This document shows, piece by piece, positions 35,362 to 44,280 of a stretch of DNA of 64,000 bases (its first letter is position 1; every line of letters begins with the position of its first letter). This DNA is from Bradyrhizobium sp. Ghvi (lineage in GTDB: Bacteria; Pseudomonadota; Alphaproteobacteria; Rhizobiales; Xanthobacteraceae), in assembly GCF_900115265.1 (NCBI RefSeq), contig NZ_FOVU01000002.1, positions 682,001-746,000 of the forward strand, read 5' to 3'. Below the pieces are notes generated by a model that was not told the origin of the DNA, did no database searches, and was given only the letters and a program-made list of their open reading frames with translations. The position numbers and the translations under genes are program-made.

Positions 35362-35377
35362 CGCCACGGGCCCCGGC

Positions 35378-36124
35378 ATGAACCAGATCGATCTCAACGG
35401 CCGCGTTGCCGTCGTCACCGGCGGCGCGCAGGGCTTTGGCCGCGCCATCACCGAGCGCTTCGTCGCCTCCGGCGCCAAGGTCGCGATCTGGGATTTCGAT
35501 GCCGCGCTGGCCGAGAAGACCGCCAAGGAAATTGGCGACAACACCAAAGTCTTCAACGTCGACGTCACTGACAGCGCCGGCGTCGAAGAGGCGCGCGATG
35601 CGACTTTGGCCGCGTTCGGCAAGATCGACATCCTCGTCAACAATGCCGGTATCGCCGGCATCAACAAGCCGGTCTGGGAAACCGATCTCGAGGAATGGCG
35701 CAAGGTGCTGCGCATCAACCTCGACGGCCCCTTCATCGTCTGCAAGGCGATCGTGCCTGTGATGCTCAAGCAGAAATACGGGCGCATCGTGAACATCGCC
35801 TCGATCGCCGGCAAGGAAGGCAATCCGAACGCCGCGCACTATTCGGCCTCCAAGGCCGGCCTGATCGCGCTGACGAAGTCGCTCGGCAAGGAGCTCGCTG
35901 CGCACGACATTCTCGTCAATGCGGTGACGCCGGCAGCGGCAAAAACCGCGATCTTCGACCAGATGACGCAGCAGCATATCGATTTCATGCTGTCGAAAAT
36001 CCCGAAGGCGCGGTTCGTGCTGGTGGAAGAGCTCGCCGCGATGGCAGCCTGGCTTGCATCCGAGGACTGCGCGTTCTCGACCGGTGCGGTGTTCGACATC
36101 TCCGGCGGGCGCGCAACCTATTGA
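35378..36124 (+). CDS. SDR dehydrogenase, FabG-like
   Basis: This 248-residue classical SDR starts at the ATG at 35378. Motifs: VTGGAQGFGRAITERF at about residue 12 for the dinucleotide, NNAGIAGIN near 90, IVNIASIAGKEG, and the active-site YSASKAGLIALTKSLGKEL near 155. It lies 16 bases after the preceding SDR gene and 8 bases before the GFA-family gene, in one transcript. A sugar or lactone-type alcohol is the expected substrate from context rather than beta-ketoacyl-ACP. Confidence 0.88.
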   Translation: MNQIDLNGRVAVVTGGAQGFGRAITERFVASGAKVAIWDFDAALAEKTAKEIGDNTKVFNVDVTDSAGVEEARDATLAAFGKIDILVNNAGIAGINKPVWETDLEEWRKVLRINLDGPFIVCKAIVPVMLKQKYGRIVNIASIAGKEGNPNAAHYSASKAGLIALTKSLGKELAAHDILVNAVTPAAAKTAIFDQMTQQHIDFMLSKIPKARFVLVEELAAMAAWLASEDCAFSTGAVFDISGGRATY

Positions 36125-36131
36125 GACAGCC

Positions 36132-36524
36132 ATGATCCGGGAAGGCGGATGCCTGTGCGGCGCGGTGCGGTTCAAGGCGGAGGGCGAGCCGCTGAACGTG
36201 CGCATCTGTCATTGCCGCATCTGCCAGAAGGCAATGGGGTCACCCTACTTCGCCCGCGCCCAATTCGACCAGAAAGCGCTGACCGTCACGGGCGACACCG
36301 GCCGCTATGCCTCGTCCGAAAACATCGACCGCGTGTTCTGCAAGACCTGCGGCACGCGGCTGTTTGCCTGGCGGCGCAACGGCACCCTGGCCGGCGTGGC
36401 GCTCGCGACCTTCGACGACCGCAACGCCTTCGCGCCGACCGAGCACATCTGGGTCTCGGAAAAGCTCGCCTGGTTGAAGCTCGACGATGGACTGACGCAA
36501 TACGAGTCGGCGATTCCGGCGTGA
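36132..36524 (+). CDS. GFA-family (glutathione-dependent formaldehyde-activating-like) zinc protein
   Basis: This 130-residue protein has the Cys pattern of the GFA/CENP-V family: GCLCGAVRF, CHCRICQKAMG and VFCKTCGTRLF, which provide zinc ligands. The name is historical; most members are uncharacterised. It starts seven bases after the SDR stop and is probably the last gene of the dehydratase transcript. Confidence 0.88.
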   Translation: MIREGGCLCGAVRFKAEGEPLNVRICHCRICQKAMGSPYFARAQFDQKALTVTGDTGRYASSENIDRVFCKTCGTRLFAWRRNGTLAGVALATFDDRNAFAPTEHIWVSEKLAWLKLDDGLTQYESAIPA

Positions 36525-36645
36525 GGTCGATTATTTGCAGCGTGGCATTTCGGGACCGGCCACCCTATGTTGATCTGAAGCGTTGCTGCACCGCCAGATT
36601 GGCCAGGTCGTCTGCAAGGCGACAGGCAAAATCGGAACGCGCGAC

Positions 36646-37326
36646 GTGAACATTTCCTTCTATGATCTTTCGGTGTGGGTGCTGCCATTGGTGCTCGCCA
36701 TCACCTTCCACGAGGCCGCGCACGGCTTCGTCGCGCACCGGCTCGGCGACAACACCGCCTGGCAGCTCGGCCGCGTCAGCTTCAACCCTGTCAGGCACAT
36801 CGATCCGTTCGGCACTCTGATCCTGCCGGCGATGCTGCTGTTTGCGCATTCACCGTTCCTGTTCGGCTACGCCAAGCCCGTGCCGGTGAATTTTCGTAAC
36901 CTCAACAATCCGAAGCTGGACATGGTCTGGGTCGCCCTGGCCGGTCCCATCACCAACATCCTGCTGGCGCTGGTCGCTGGCCTTGCCCTCCACGCTTTGC
37001 CGTTGGCGCCGGCAGGTTCAGCGCAATGGATTTTTGACAATCTCAAGAATGCGCTGCTGATCAACGCCGTGCTGGCGGTCTTCAACATGATGCCGATTCC
37101 GCCGCTCGACGGCGGGCGCGTCGCGGTCGGGCTGTTGCCGCGACCCCTCGCCTTGCCGCTGGCGCGGCTCGAGCCGTTCGGCATGATAATTCTGATCGGT
37201 CTTCTGATCCTGCTGCCGCTCGCTGGTTCCCAGTTCGGTCTAAATCTTGATGTTATTTCAGCAATACTGCGGACGTTGACCGGTTATGTGATTCAAGCTG
37301 TTCTCTTCGTGACCGGCAACGCGTAG
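36646..37326 (+). CDS. Site-2-protease-like membrane metallopeptidase (M50)
   Basis: This 226-residue integral membrane protein has the zinc motif ITFHEAAHGFVAHRLGD near residue 20 and the second motif NMMPIPPLDGGRV near 150, as in M50 (S2P/RseP-like) zinc metalloproteases without a PDZ domain. About five hydrophobic segments are visible. A GTG start at 36646 gives a family-like N-terminus (NISFYDLSVWVLPLVLAITFHEAAH). Earlier in-frame codons are not membrane-like. It may cleave membrane proteins or be a regulated peptidase of unknown target. Confidence 0.85.
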   Translation: MNISFYDLSVWVLPLVLAITFHEAAHGFVAHRLGDNTAWQLGRVSFNPVRHIDPFGTLILPAMLLFAHSPFLFGYAKPVPVNFRNLNNPKLDMVWVALAGPITNILLALVAGLALHALPLAPAGSAQWIFDNLKNALLINAVLAVFNMMPIPPLDGGRVAVGLLPRPLALPLARLEPFGMIILIGLLILLPLAGSQFGLNLDVISAILRTLTGYVIQAVLFVTGNA

Positions 37327-37419
37327 TTGAAGGTACAGTGCCGATAACCTGTACTTTGAGATCCTGCACTTGAAGACAACGCCGAAGGGCTAGAGGCCAA
37401 CTTGGTCAAAGCTGCCGAT

Positions 37420-37842
37420 ATGCTGATCGCGCGACGCGCCGACACCCGTGCCCGCGCTGATTTCGCCACCTGGAAGATGATGGCCAAGCTGAATGGCTTG
37501 TCGGCGCTGCCTCCGGATGCACAGGGCTTCCTCGACGGCTACAAGAAGCTGCTCGAGCGGATGAGCGAGGGGGAGGCCTCCGAGGCGACGATCGCCGAAG
37601 TCTACAAGTCCTACTATCTGGAGATGGGCGGCGCCGGGAACCCGCCCGACGTCCGCAGCCGGCCGGCCGAACCCACGAGGGATAATGTTACCGCTTTCCG
37701 CCGCCCGGCGCCCAAACCGAAGAAGACTGCCATGTTCGGGACGACCACGTTTGGCGGAACCCAGAAACGCCCCCTGCCGGTCGCGCTGATCTTCGCCTGC
37801 CTGGTGGTGGTCTACGTCGGGATCAAGTTCTACTGGGGCTGA
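37420..37842 (+). CDS. Unknown small protein with C-terminal membrane helix
   Basis: A 140-residue protein from the ATG at 37420 (a TTG start at 37402 would add six residues). The N-terminal 60 residues form helices (FATWKMMAKLNGLSAL, LDGYKKLLERMSEGEAS). A Pro/Arg-rich linker (about 80-110) and a single C-terminal hydrophobic helix (PVALIFACLVVVYVGIKFYWG) follow. I recognise no family. It is in the same direction as the peptidase gene and convergent with the TonB gene. Confidence 0.6.
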   Translation: MLIARRADTRARADFATWKMMAKLNGLSALPPDAQGFLDGYKKLLERMSEGEASEATIAEVYKSYYLEMGGAGNPPDVRSRPAEPTRDNVTAFRRPAPKPKKTAMFGTTTFGGTQKRPLPVALIFACLVVVYVGIKFYWG

Positions 37843-37854
37843 CAGGCCGGGCGG

Positions 37855-38643
37855 TTATTTCGGCTTCTTGAAATTCACCGGCAGGCTGAAGGCGAACTGA
37901 TCCTCCTTCAGCCCGGCCGGCGGGGCAGGCACGGGATCCGAGCGGCGCACCATCGAGATGGCCGCCTCGTCGAACACGGGATCGCCCGAGGACTCCGCCA
38001 CATCGACAGAGACGACATTGCCGCGGCGGTTGAGAACCAGGCTGAGTTTGACCGTCGTCGTCTTGCTCTTGTCCTTGGGATAGCGCTTATGAATCTCGAA
38101 ATAGGCGCTGATGCGCTTGCCCCATTCAGCCGTCAGCTTGCGAACGTCCTTGCCGATGCCCTGATGCGGAGCAGCGGCTTTCTCATCCTCGCGCGCGTTC
38201 TCGTCCAAGGCCTGCCGCGCCGATTCCTGCGCGTTCGGCATTTCCTCGACAGCCTGGGTTTCGACCTTGGCCACCTTGGTGGTGTCCTCGACCGGCTTCT
38301 TGGAGTCGTTCTCGGTGACGAGGCGGTCGGGGTCTTCGGCTTCCTGAGGTGTTTCCTTCGGCAGGTCGGTCTCTTTCACCTCGGCCTGCTGCTGCGTCTG
38401 CTGCGGCTGGTACTGCGAGGCTTCGCTGTCCGGGCCAGCCGGCAGGTCCGTCTCGGGGAGTTTTGGCGAGGTCATTTCGACGGCGTATTCCGCCCCGTTG
38501 GCGCCAAGGCCATCGTCGCCGTCATCGGTGCGGAGGTTGGCAAGCGCCAGCGCAGCCCCGCCGAGATGCAGGCCGATTGCGGCAATAGCGGCCAGGATCC
38601 ACAGCCGCCGGGATGGTTTCGGGTCGATTACAGGGTCGGACAT
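37855..38643 (-). CDS. tonB: TonB-family energy transducer
   Basis: This 262-residue protein has one N-terminal membrane helix (WILAAIAAIGLHLGGAALAL), a long acidic/Gln/Pro-rich middle (about 40-165) that spans the periplasm, and the C-terminal TonB domain (YFEIHKRYPKDKSKTTTVKLSLVLNRRGNVVSVDVAESSG). It carries the proton-motive force from ExbB-ExbD to the outer-membrane receptor. It is the last gene of the iron operon, 10 bases after ExbD. Confidence 0.9.
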   Translation of the reverse strand: MSDPVIDPKPSRRLWILAAIAAIGLHLGGAALALANLRTDDGDDGLGANGAEYAVEMTSPKLPETDLPAGPDSEASQYQPQQTQQQAEVKETDLPKETPQEAEDPDRLVTENDSKKPVEDTTKVAKVETQAVEEMPNAQESARQALDENAREDEKAAAPHQGIGKDVRKLTAEWGKRISAYFEIHKRYPKDKSKTTTVKLSLVLNRRGNVVSVDVAESSGDPVFDEAAISMVRRSDPVPAPPAGLKEDQFAFSLPVNFKKPK

Positions 38644-38653
38644 CGCGCCGCCG

Positions 38654-39115
38654 TCAGGGTTGGACCGCCCCTTGCGCCGGGCCAGCCGCCGCAGGAGGTG
38701 CTTCCAGCGCCACCAGCTTGATCCGAGAATAGCCGCCGGCCCGCAGAATTTCCATGACGCCCATCAACTCGCCGTAAGGCACGGCCTTGTCGGCGCGCAG
38801 GAACACGTATTTGTCCTTGCTCATGTCGGCGACGGCGTCGAGCGAGCTGACGAGGTCGGTCCGCTTGACTGCGTTTTCGCCGATTGCCAGCGTCAAGTCG
38901 GGCTTGATGCTGACATAGGTCGGCTTGTCCGGCTTCTTCTGCGGCGTCGCGCTCGACGTCGGCAGGTCGATCGGCAGATCGACTGTCGACAACGGAGCTG
39001 CGACCATGAAGATGATTAGCAGCACCAGGATGACGTCGATGAACGGCGTGACGTTGATGTCATGCGTCTCGGAGAAATCGTCGTCGTCATCATTGTCCGT
39101 GAGCGAGACTGCCAT
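38654..39115 (-). CDS. exbD: ExbD biopolymer transport protein
   Basis: This 153-residue ExbD/TolR-family protein starts with a short cytoplasmic tail and one membrane helix with the conserved Asp (HDINVTPFIDVILVLLIIFMVAAPLS). The C-terminal half is the periplasmic domain. It forms the proton channel complex with ExbB and TonB. It begins two bases after the ExbB stop. Confidence 0.95.
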   Translation of the reverse strand: MAVSLTDNDDDDDFSETHDINVTPFIDVILVLLIIFMVAAPLSTVDLPIDLPTSSATPQKKPDKPTYVSIKPDLTLAIGENAVKRTDLVSSLDAVADMSKDKYVFLRADKAVPYGELMGVMEILRAGGYSRIKLVALEAPPAAAGPAQGAVQP

Positions 39116-39118
39116 GGC

Positions 39119-40129
39119 CTACTCCGCCGCGCGCGAATGCGCGCTGCCGTGGCTACGATCGAGATCGCGCGACAACAGCCGCGCCGCTGCGCCCGAGGCG
39201 CGGCTGACGAGCTCGAGATAGCCCTTCGTCACGCGCGAGAAGTGATTGTAGATGATGACGGCGGGGATGGCGGCGACGAGTCCGATGGCGGTGGCGAGCA
39301 GCGCCTCGGCGATGCCGGGCGCGACCACAGCAAGATTCGTCGTCTGCGACTTCGAGATACCGATAAAGCTGTTCATGATGCCCCACACCGTGCCGAATAG
39401 GCCGACGAAGGGCGACGTCGAGCCGATGGTCGCGAGGAAGCCCATGCCGATGCGGATGCGGCGCTGCTCGGCGCGCACAATCTCGGCGAAGCTGGACGCC
39501 GCACGCTCCTTGATGCCGCTGTCGCTGGACAGGCCGGCCGACATCCGCGCCTCGCGCAGCGCTGCCGTCAGGAAGGACGGCAGGATGCCCTCCTTGGTGC
39601 CGAGCGCCATCTGGGCTTCGGCGAGCGAGCGAACGTCCGCGATTTTCTTTAGCGCCGACCGAAGCTTGGCGGAAGCGAACGACAGCTCGATCGATTTCGC
39701 AATGAAGACCGTCCAGGTCACGAGCGAAGCAAAAGCCAGCCCGATCATCACCGCCTTCACGATGACGTCGGCCGACATGAACATCACCCAGGGCGACAGT
39801 TCCTTCATGGCCGGCGCGATGCCGGCCTTTGGCGCAGCGCTGCCCGCCTCTGATACCGGAGCCACGGCAGCCTCGGTCGCGGGCCTGCTGGGCGCCGCGG
39901 CCACGGGCGCAGCCGCCGCGGGTGCCGCAGTCGTCGGCGCAGGCGCTGCAATCGGAGCTGGCGGGGTGGTGACGGCGGCAGCCGGCTGTGCCGGCACGGG
40001 GGCTGGTGCCGCGGCAGGCCGAGCCGGCGCCGGCTGGGTTTGTGTCTGGGCAGAAACGGGAACCGCGAGCCAGGTGGCCGTCAGCAGCACGGCGGCAGCG
40101 AGGCTTGCTTGGAAAGATGTCAGCTTCAT
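39119..40129 (-). CDS. exbB: ExbB biopolymer transport protein with long Pro/Ala N-terminus
   Basis: This 336-residue MotA/TolQ/ExbB protein has a signal-type N-terminus ([20 protein letters not shown]). About 80 residues of Ala/Pro-rich low-complexity sequence (about 28-105) and three membrane helices follow ([66 protein letters not shown]). The extended periplasmic linker is common in alphaproteobacterial ExbB. It overlaps the PKHD hydroxylase gene by four bases. Confidence 0.93.
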   Translation of the reverse strand: MKLTSFQASLAAAVLLTATWLAVPVSAQTQTQPAPARPAAAPAPVPAQPAAAVTTPPAPIAAPAPTTAAPAAAAPVAAAPSRPATEAAVAPVSEAGSAAPKAGIAPAMKELSPWVMFMSADVIVKAVMIGLAFASLVTWTVFIAKSIELSFASAKLRSALKKIADVRSLAEAQMALGTKEGILPSFLTAALREARMSAGLSSDSGIKERAASSFAEIVRAEQRRIRIGMGFLATIGSTSPFVGLFGTVWGIMNSFIGISKSQTTNLAVVAPGIAEALLATAIGLVAAIPAVIIYNHFSRVTKGYLELVSRASGAAARLLSRDLDRSHGSAHSRAAE

Positions 40130-40815
40130 ACGTCGGCCCAGGTGCGAATGAGGTTGTGATAGATACCCGTCAATTTGACCGTTTCGGGATCGTCACGCCC
40201 GAGACGTGCCACCAGCGCCTGAATGGCGGTGTCGAGGTCGAAGATCATGCTGCGGGCTTGATCGTCCCGTATCATGCTCTGGAGCCAGAAGAAAGACGCA
40301 ACCCGCGCCCCCCTTGTCACCGGCGTGACCAGATGCAGGCTGGTCGAGGGATAAAGCACGCAGTCCCCGGCTGGCAACTTGACTTCGTGCGAACCGTAGG
40401 TGTCCTCGATCACAAGTTCGCCACCGTCATAGTCCTCGGGCTCGCTGAGGAACAGCGTGACCGACAGATCGGTGCGGATGCGAAGGCCGGTCAGGCGGTC
40501 GCCGCGGATGGCGTTATCGACGTGCAGGCCGAAATGGTGGCCGCTGCTGGCCGCATAGCGGTTGAACAGCGGCGGAAAGATCTGGAGCGGGATTGCGGCC
40601 GCCAAAAATCGCGGGTTCGCCGTCAGCGCCGAGATGATGCGGTTGCCGAGCTTGCGCGCGACCTCGCTGTCCGGCGGCAATTGTTCATTGCGCTTGACCA
40701 TGGCTGACTGCGCGCCCGCCGTGGAACGGCCGTCTTCCCATTCGCTAGCGTCCATGATGCGGCGGAATTCCGCCACATCATCCTTGCTCAGGACGCCTTC
40801 AATACATGTCAGCAT
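40126..40815 (-). CDS. piuC: PKHD-type Fe(II)/2-oxoglutarate hydroxylase
   Basis: This 229-residue dioxygenase has the iron triad HxD...H in [10 protein letters not shown] and [14 protein letters not shown], followed by the Arg that anchors 2-oxoglutarate ([10 protein letters not shown]). It resembles the PiuC/YbiX group that is always linked to siderophore receptors, with an oxidation role still unclear. It overlaps ExbB by four bases and follows the receptor gene by 20. GVLSKDDV near the N-terminus is also typical. Confidence 0.88.
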   Translation of the reverse strand: MLTCIEGVLSKDDVAEFRRIMDASEWEDGRSTAGAQSAMVKRNEQLPPDSEVARKLGNRIISALTANPRFLAAAIPLQIFPPLFNRYAASSGHHFGLHVDNAIRGDRLTGLRIRTDLSVTLFLSEPEDYDGGELVIEDTYGSHEVKLPAGDCVLYPSTSLHLVTPVTRGARVASFFWLQSMIRDDQARSMIFDLDTAIQALVARLGRDDPETVKLTGIYHNLIRTWADV

Positions 40816-40835
40816 GGCACCTCGTCATGTCTCCG

Positions 40836-43409
40836 TCAGTAGCGCGCGGACAGAACCAGATAGGCGGCGCGGCCTGGTGCTTCCAGCACGAAGGGCGCCG
40901 CGCTCTGGTACAGCGCGTCGTAGTAGCGCTTGTCGAAGATGTTGTTGACGAACAGCTTCAACTGCCAGTTCTTGTTGATCTTCGCTTCCGCGAACGCGTC
41001 GAACCGCCAATAGCTCGGAATCGACGTGCCCTGGTTGGCCGCGAGCAAAGTGCCGCCGTAGATCTTCGAACGGTATACCGCCTGCCCGCCCAGCTCCCAC
41101 GTGTCGTTGAGCTGGTATTTCGAAAGCAGGCTAAAGGACTGGTGCGCGATATTCGCGAGAGGCCGGCCCACATTGGACGCGTAGAGTGTGCTGTTCGCCG
41201 GCGGCGCCAGCGACTTCGTCACCTCGGACTGCATCAGCACGAGACCGCCGAAAACGCTCCACTTGTCCGTGATCTTGCCGCCGACGCCGAGATCGATGCC
41301 ACGGACGCGGTAGGCTGCGCCAGCAGTAATACAAGAGACGGTCGTTGCAGGCGCCACGGGAGCGTAGGTGCAGCCAAGCGCGGCAGCTGCGGCCGTGCTG
41401 CCGACGTTCTGCGCCTCACGCGCGTTTTCCTTCGTCGTCTGGAACAGCGCTGCGGTCAAGAGCAGGTGACGATCGAACAACTCCCACTTGGTGCCGAGTT
41501 CGATGGCCTTGTTCTTCTCGGGACCGAAGATCTGGTTGTTGCCGCCGGCAAGATTCGGGTTGATGCCGCCGTAGGCCGTGCTGGTGCCATCGAACTCCGA
41601 GCCAACCGGGTTCGCCGAGGTCGCGTAGGCGACATAGACGCTGCCGTTGGGCAGCGGCTTCAACGTCAGGCCGAGATTGTAATCCGGAACCAGGAATTCA
41701 GCGGACTGCTGGCCGAAGGCGCCAGCCGCCGTGTAAGCCGACGTCTTGACGCTGTAATTGTCGTAGCGGAAGCCACCATTCAGGATGAGGACGTCGCGAT
41801 AGTTCGCGCTGTCCATCACATAGCCGCTGACGGTCTCAATTCCGATCTTGGTCGGCCTGCCGGTGAGACCTCCCGGAACCGGGAACGGATTGTCGGTGGC
41901 TTGCGGATAAAAGACGCTGACGCCGGATGTCGATCCCGACCCGGTGAAAGGCGTCGTCCCGGTCGTGATCTCCGAGCCAAGCCCTGTGTAACTGTCGATC
42001 GACGATCGCTCGTTGTCGTATTCAATGCCTGCAAGCAGCGTGTGCTTAAAGCCGGCATAGTCGTCGAACTTGTAGGTCGCTTCCGTCTGATTGGCGAACA
42101 CATCGGTGGCCTGATAGCGGCTCTGCGGGTTTGCACTTACCGTGTAAGCCGTGAACGGAGCGCCAGCTGCCAGCGTCGGGGATTCCGGCAGTGTGCCGAT
42201 GTAGTTCTGCGTCGAATGCGATTCACGGATCTTGTTGGTGAGCAGCAGATCGGGAGTGATCTGGACTTCCGCATTGATCGTGCCGATGTCCTGGCCTGTC
42301 CTGTAGAAGTCGCGGTTGACGAAGCCATAGAAATTGGTTCGGTTGACGCCGAAATCCGGGAACGGACCGCCTGCTGTCGAGGCCGTGCTCGGCCGATAAT
42401 ACGGCACGCCGAAATCGGGAATACCCGTCAGCTCGGTGTGGATATAATTGCCTGATATCTTGATCGCATCGGTCGGTTTCCAGGTCGTGGCGACGAACGC
42501 GCCATCGCGATTGTCCTTGACCCGGGCCCGCCCTGCCACGTCGGCATCCTGGAACAGGCCGCCAGCACGAACGGCGAGCGTGGGATTGATCACCTGGTTG
42601 ACATCGAGCGTGACACGTTTGGTCTGGTCCGTGCCAAACGTGGTGTCCATGTTGTAGAAGCTCTTCTCCGTCGCGGCCTGCTTGGTGACAATATTGATGG
42701 CCCCACCGGCCGTGCCGCGGCCCGCGAAAGATGATGCGGGACCGCGCAAGATCTCCACCTGCTCGGTGAAGAAGTTCTCGCGCACGCTGACGCCGGAATC
42801 GCGCACCCCGTCGATGAAGACGTCGTTGCGGGCGTCGAAACCGCGGATGAAGAAGCGGTCACCGAAGGCGTTACCGCCCTCGCCCGTGCCGAGCGTCACG
42901 CCGGCCGTGCTGAGAATGGCCTGCTTCAGCGTCGTGGCGCCCTTGTCCTCGAGTACTTCCTTGCTGAGCACTGTGATCGATTTCGGCGTGTCGACCAGCT
43001 TCTCAGGGAATTTGCCACCGGCCTGGACGTGATCGACCTTGTAGGGCGCGGCGGGGTCCGCATAGGGATTGCGATCGGCCGCAGGCGCGCTGGCAGGCTC
43101 TACCGGCGTCTGCGTGGCCTGTTGACGTTGCTGCGCGGCGCGACGCAGCGCATTGCGGGCACGGATCTGGTCCGGCGTCGGCTTCGCAGCAGCGGAGCGC
43201 AGCCGCTCTTTCGGCGCGTCGACGTTCACGGCGGGCAGATTCGTTTGCTGCGCCTGTGCTCCGCTCGAGACGGACGCGACTGCAATCAAGCTTGCGACTG
43301 TGGAAACAGTCTTGCCGGCCGCGCCATCGAAATTGCCGACCAATGCTTGACGTGCCGCGATCGACCGCAACGACCGCGGAGCCCTTGTCATACCCATCCT
43401 ACGCCCCAT
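40836..43409 (-). CDS. TonB-dependent siderophore receptor (Fiu-like)
   Basis: About 857 residues: an N-terminal signal (hydrophobic VASLIAVASVSSGAQA, cleavage after AQA), a possible TonB box (NLPAVNVDAP) and the plug domain (FPEKLVDTPKSITVLSKEVL; RFFIRGFDARNDVFIDG; VEILRGPASSFAGRGTAGGAINIVTK). A large beta-barrel ending in the aromatic SARY completes it. It matches the catecholate-type receptor group and leads the operon with the PKHD hydroxylase, ExbB, ExbD and TonB. Starts at 43397 and 43391 are also possible; 43409 is one reasonable choice. Confidence 0.92.
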   Translation of the reverse strand: MGRRMGMTRAPRSLRSIAARQALVGNFDGAAGKTVSTVASLIAVASVSSGAQAQQTNLPAVNVDAPKERLRSAAAKPTPDQIRARNALRRAAQQRQQATQTPVEPASAPAADRNPYADPAAPYKVDHVQAGGKFPEKLVDTPKSITVLSKEVLEDKGATTLKQAILSTAGVTLGTGEGGNAFGDRFFIRGFDARNDVFIDGVRDSGVSVRENFFTEQVEILRGPASSFAGRGTAGGAINIVTKQAATEKSFYNMDTTFGTDQTKRVTLDVNQVINPTLAVRAGGLFQDADVAGRARVKDNRDGAFVATTWKPTDAIKISGNYIHTELTGIPDFGVPYYRPSTASTAGGPFPDFGVNRTNFYGFVNRDFYRTGQDIGTINAEVQITPDLLLTNKIRESHSTQNYIGTLPESPTLAAGAPFTAYTVSANPQSRYQATDVFANQTEATYKFDDYAGFKHTLLAGIEYDNERSSIDSYTGLGSEITTGTTPFTGSGSTSGVSVFYPQATDNPFPVPGGLTGRPTKIGIETVSGYVMDSANYRDVLILNGGFRYDNYSVKTSAYTAAGAFGQQSAEFLVPDYNLGLTLKPLPNGSVYVAYATSANPVGSEFDGTSTAYGGINPNLAGGNNQIFGPEKNKAIELGTKWELFDRHLLLTAALFQTTKENAREAQNVGSTAAAAALGCTYAPVAPATTVSCITAGAAYRVRGIDLGVGGKITDKWSVFGGLVLMQSEVTKSLAPPANSTLYASNVGRPLANIAHQSFSLLSKYQLNDTWELGGQAVYRSKIYGGTLLAANQGTSIPSYWRFDAFAEAKINKNWQLKLFVNNIFDKRYYDALYQSAAPFVLEAPGRAAYLVLSARY

Positions 43410-43518
43410 TCCATTTCTGCAGTTTGTCGCAATGTGAGAATGCAACACGCTGCTCGTATCGAGCGAAGCAATGAGGGTCAACGCAGTCGCGGCAATAGCG
43501 ACCTTGAATCCATCCAGA

Positions 43519-43557
43519 TCAAAACGATTCTAAACCCGAGTTTGTAAGCGTTCTAAT
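43519..43557 (-). promoter_or_regulatory. Tandem Irr-box-like iron-control elements
   Basis: Read leftwards, ATTAGAACGCTTACAAA and GTTTAGAATCGTTTTGA are two imperfect copies of the ICE/Irr box (TTTAGAA-N3-TTCTAAA), about 22 bases apart. They lie about 110-150 bases upstream of the receptor start. Bradyrhizobium-type Irr regulates iron genes through such elements. The match is partial, so this is a candidate only. Confidence 0.45.
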
Positions 43558-43652
43558 CTGCAGTTCTGCGCGTAGACTTCATGGTCCGGTTCTTGTCGAT
43601 CGTCTGATGCGCGACGTTGGCGAGCTGCATCCGCATCAATCTCGCGCAGCCG

Positions 43653-43892
43653 TCAGTCGCTGCTCGGCGGCTTCATCAGCGAGAACAATTCATCCACGGT
43701 GCGCTGCGCGGTTGCACGCACCCGATCGGTATCGTCCATGCCGGCAATGTTGACGCCGCCAACGACGGCTTTGATCTCATCGCGAAAGTCGGTGAGGAAG
43801 CGCAAGGGATCGCGCTGCTCATTGGCGACGCGCGCGATCAATCCCGTGATCAGAATCTGACACGCGATCAGCTTGCCGTTCAACTCGTCCAT
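43653..43892 (-). CDS. Unknown small protein (79 aa)
   Basis: A 79-residue protein from the ATG at 43892 with a mainly helical pattern (MDELNGKLIACQILITGLIARVANEQRDPL; DDTDRVRATAQRTVDELF). The frame extends upstream to 43946 but the added residues do not look coding. It is isolated upstream of the iron operon. No family is recognised. Confidence 0.55.
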   Translation of the reverse strand: MDELNGKLIACQILITGLIARVANEQRDPLRFLTDFRDEIKAVVGGVNIAGMDDTDRVRATAQRTVDELFSLMKPPSSD

Positions 43893-44280
43893 TCCGCACT
43901 CCTGATATGGCGGCGCTGATATGGACGAGGCTGATTTTGCTGACAACCGAAACGCCGCCCGGGCGGTTTAGAACCATTCTGCCGACGCTGAACCCGCCCA
44001 CCTCGGGTACCGAGCCGCTCGCTCGCGCGCAGCCTCGACCACGCTGTCCGCGAGCGTTGCCCATCCTTTGCACGCTCCCCGCTCAGACCAGCAAAATGCA
44101 GCCTGCACACCGCCGCGTTACCCGCGTGCCTACGGGGTGCAAAGCTTTCCAATTGTTTAGGATTCTCAACGGATAGTGCTGTTTACACTGGAACTTGGCG
44201 TGTATTATACAAGCCGTGCTGGAACCCTTTGGTAGCCCCACAATTCGTTGTTTTGGGCATACAAGCCGATACGCTCACAT
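43893..44280. other. Intergenic region of about 390 bases
   Basis: No credible reading frame. The right end holds the promoter candidate for the first RND pump operon at 44281. The rest contains no repeat or RNA gene that I can see. Confidence 0.5.
44182..44210 (+). promoter_or_regulatory. Candidate promoter of RND operon 1
   Basis: TTTACA (44182-44187) and TTATAC (44205-44210) are 17 bases apart in an AT-rich stretch 71 bases before the adaptor ATG. The overlapping TATTAT (44203-44208) could also serve as the -10 element. Confidence 0.4.

Noticed and set aside
43907..44176. Plus-strand frame in the spacer before RND operon 1
   Set aside because: Pro/Arg-rich sequence without ribosome-binding site or family likeness, and overlapped by equally unconvincing frames on the other strand.
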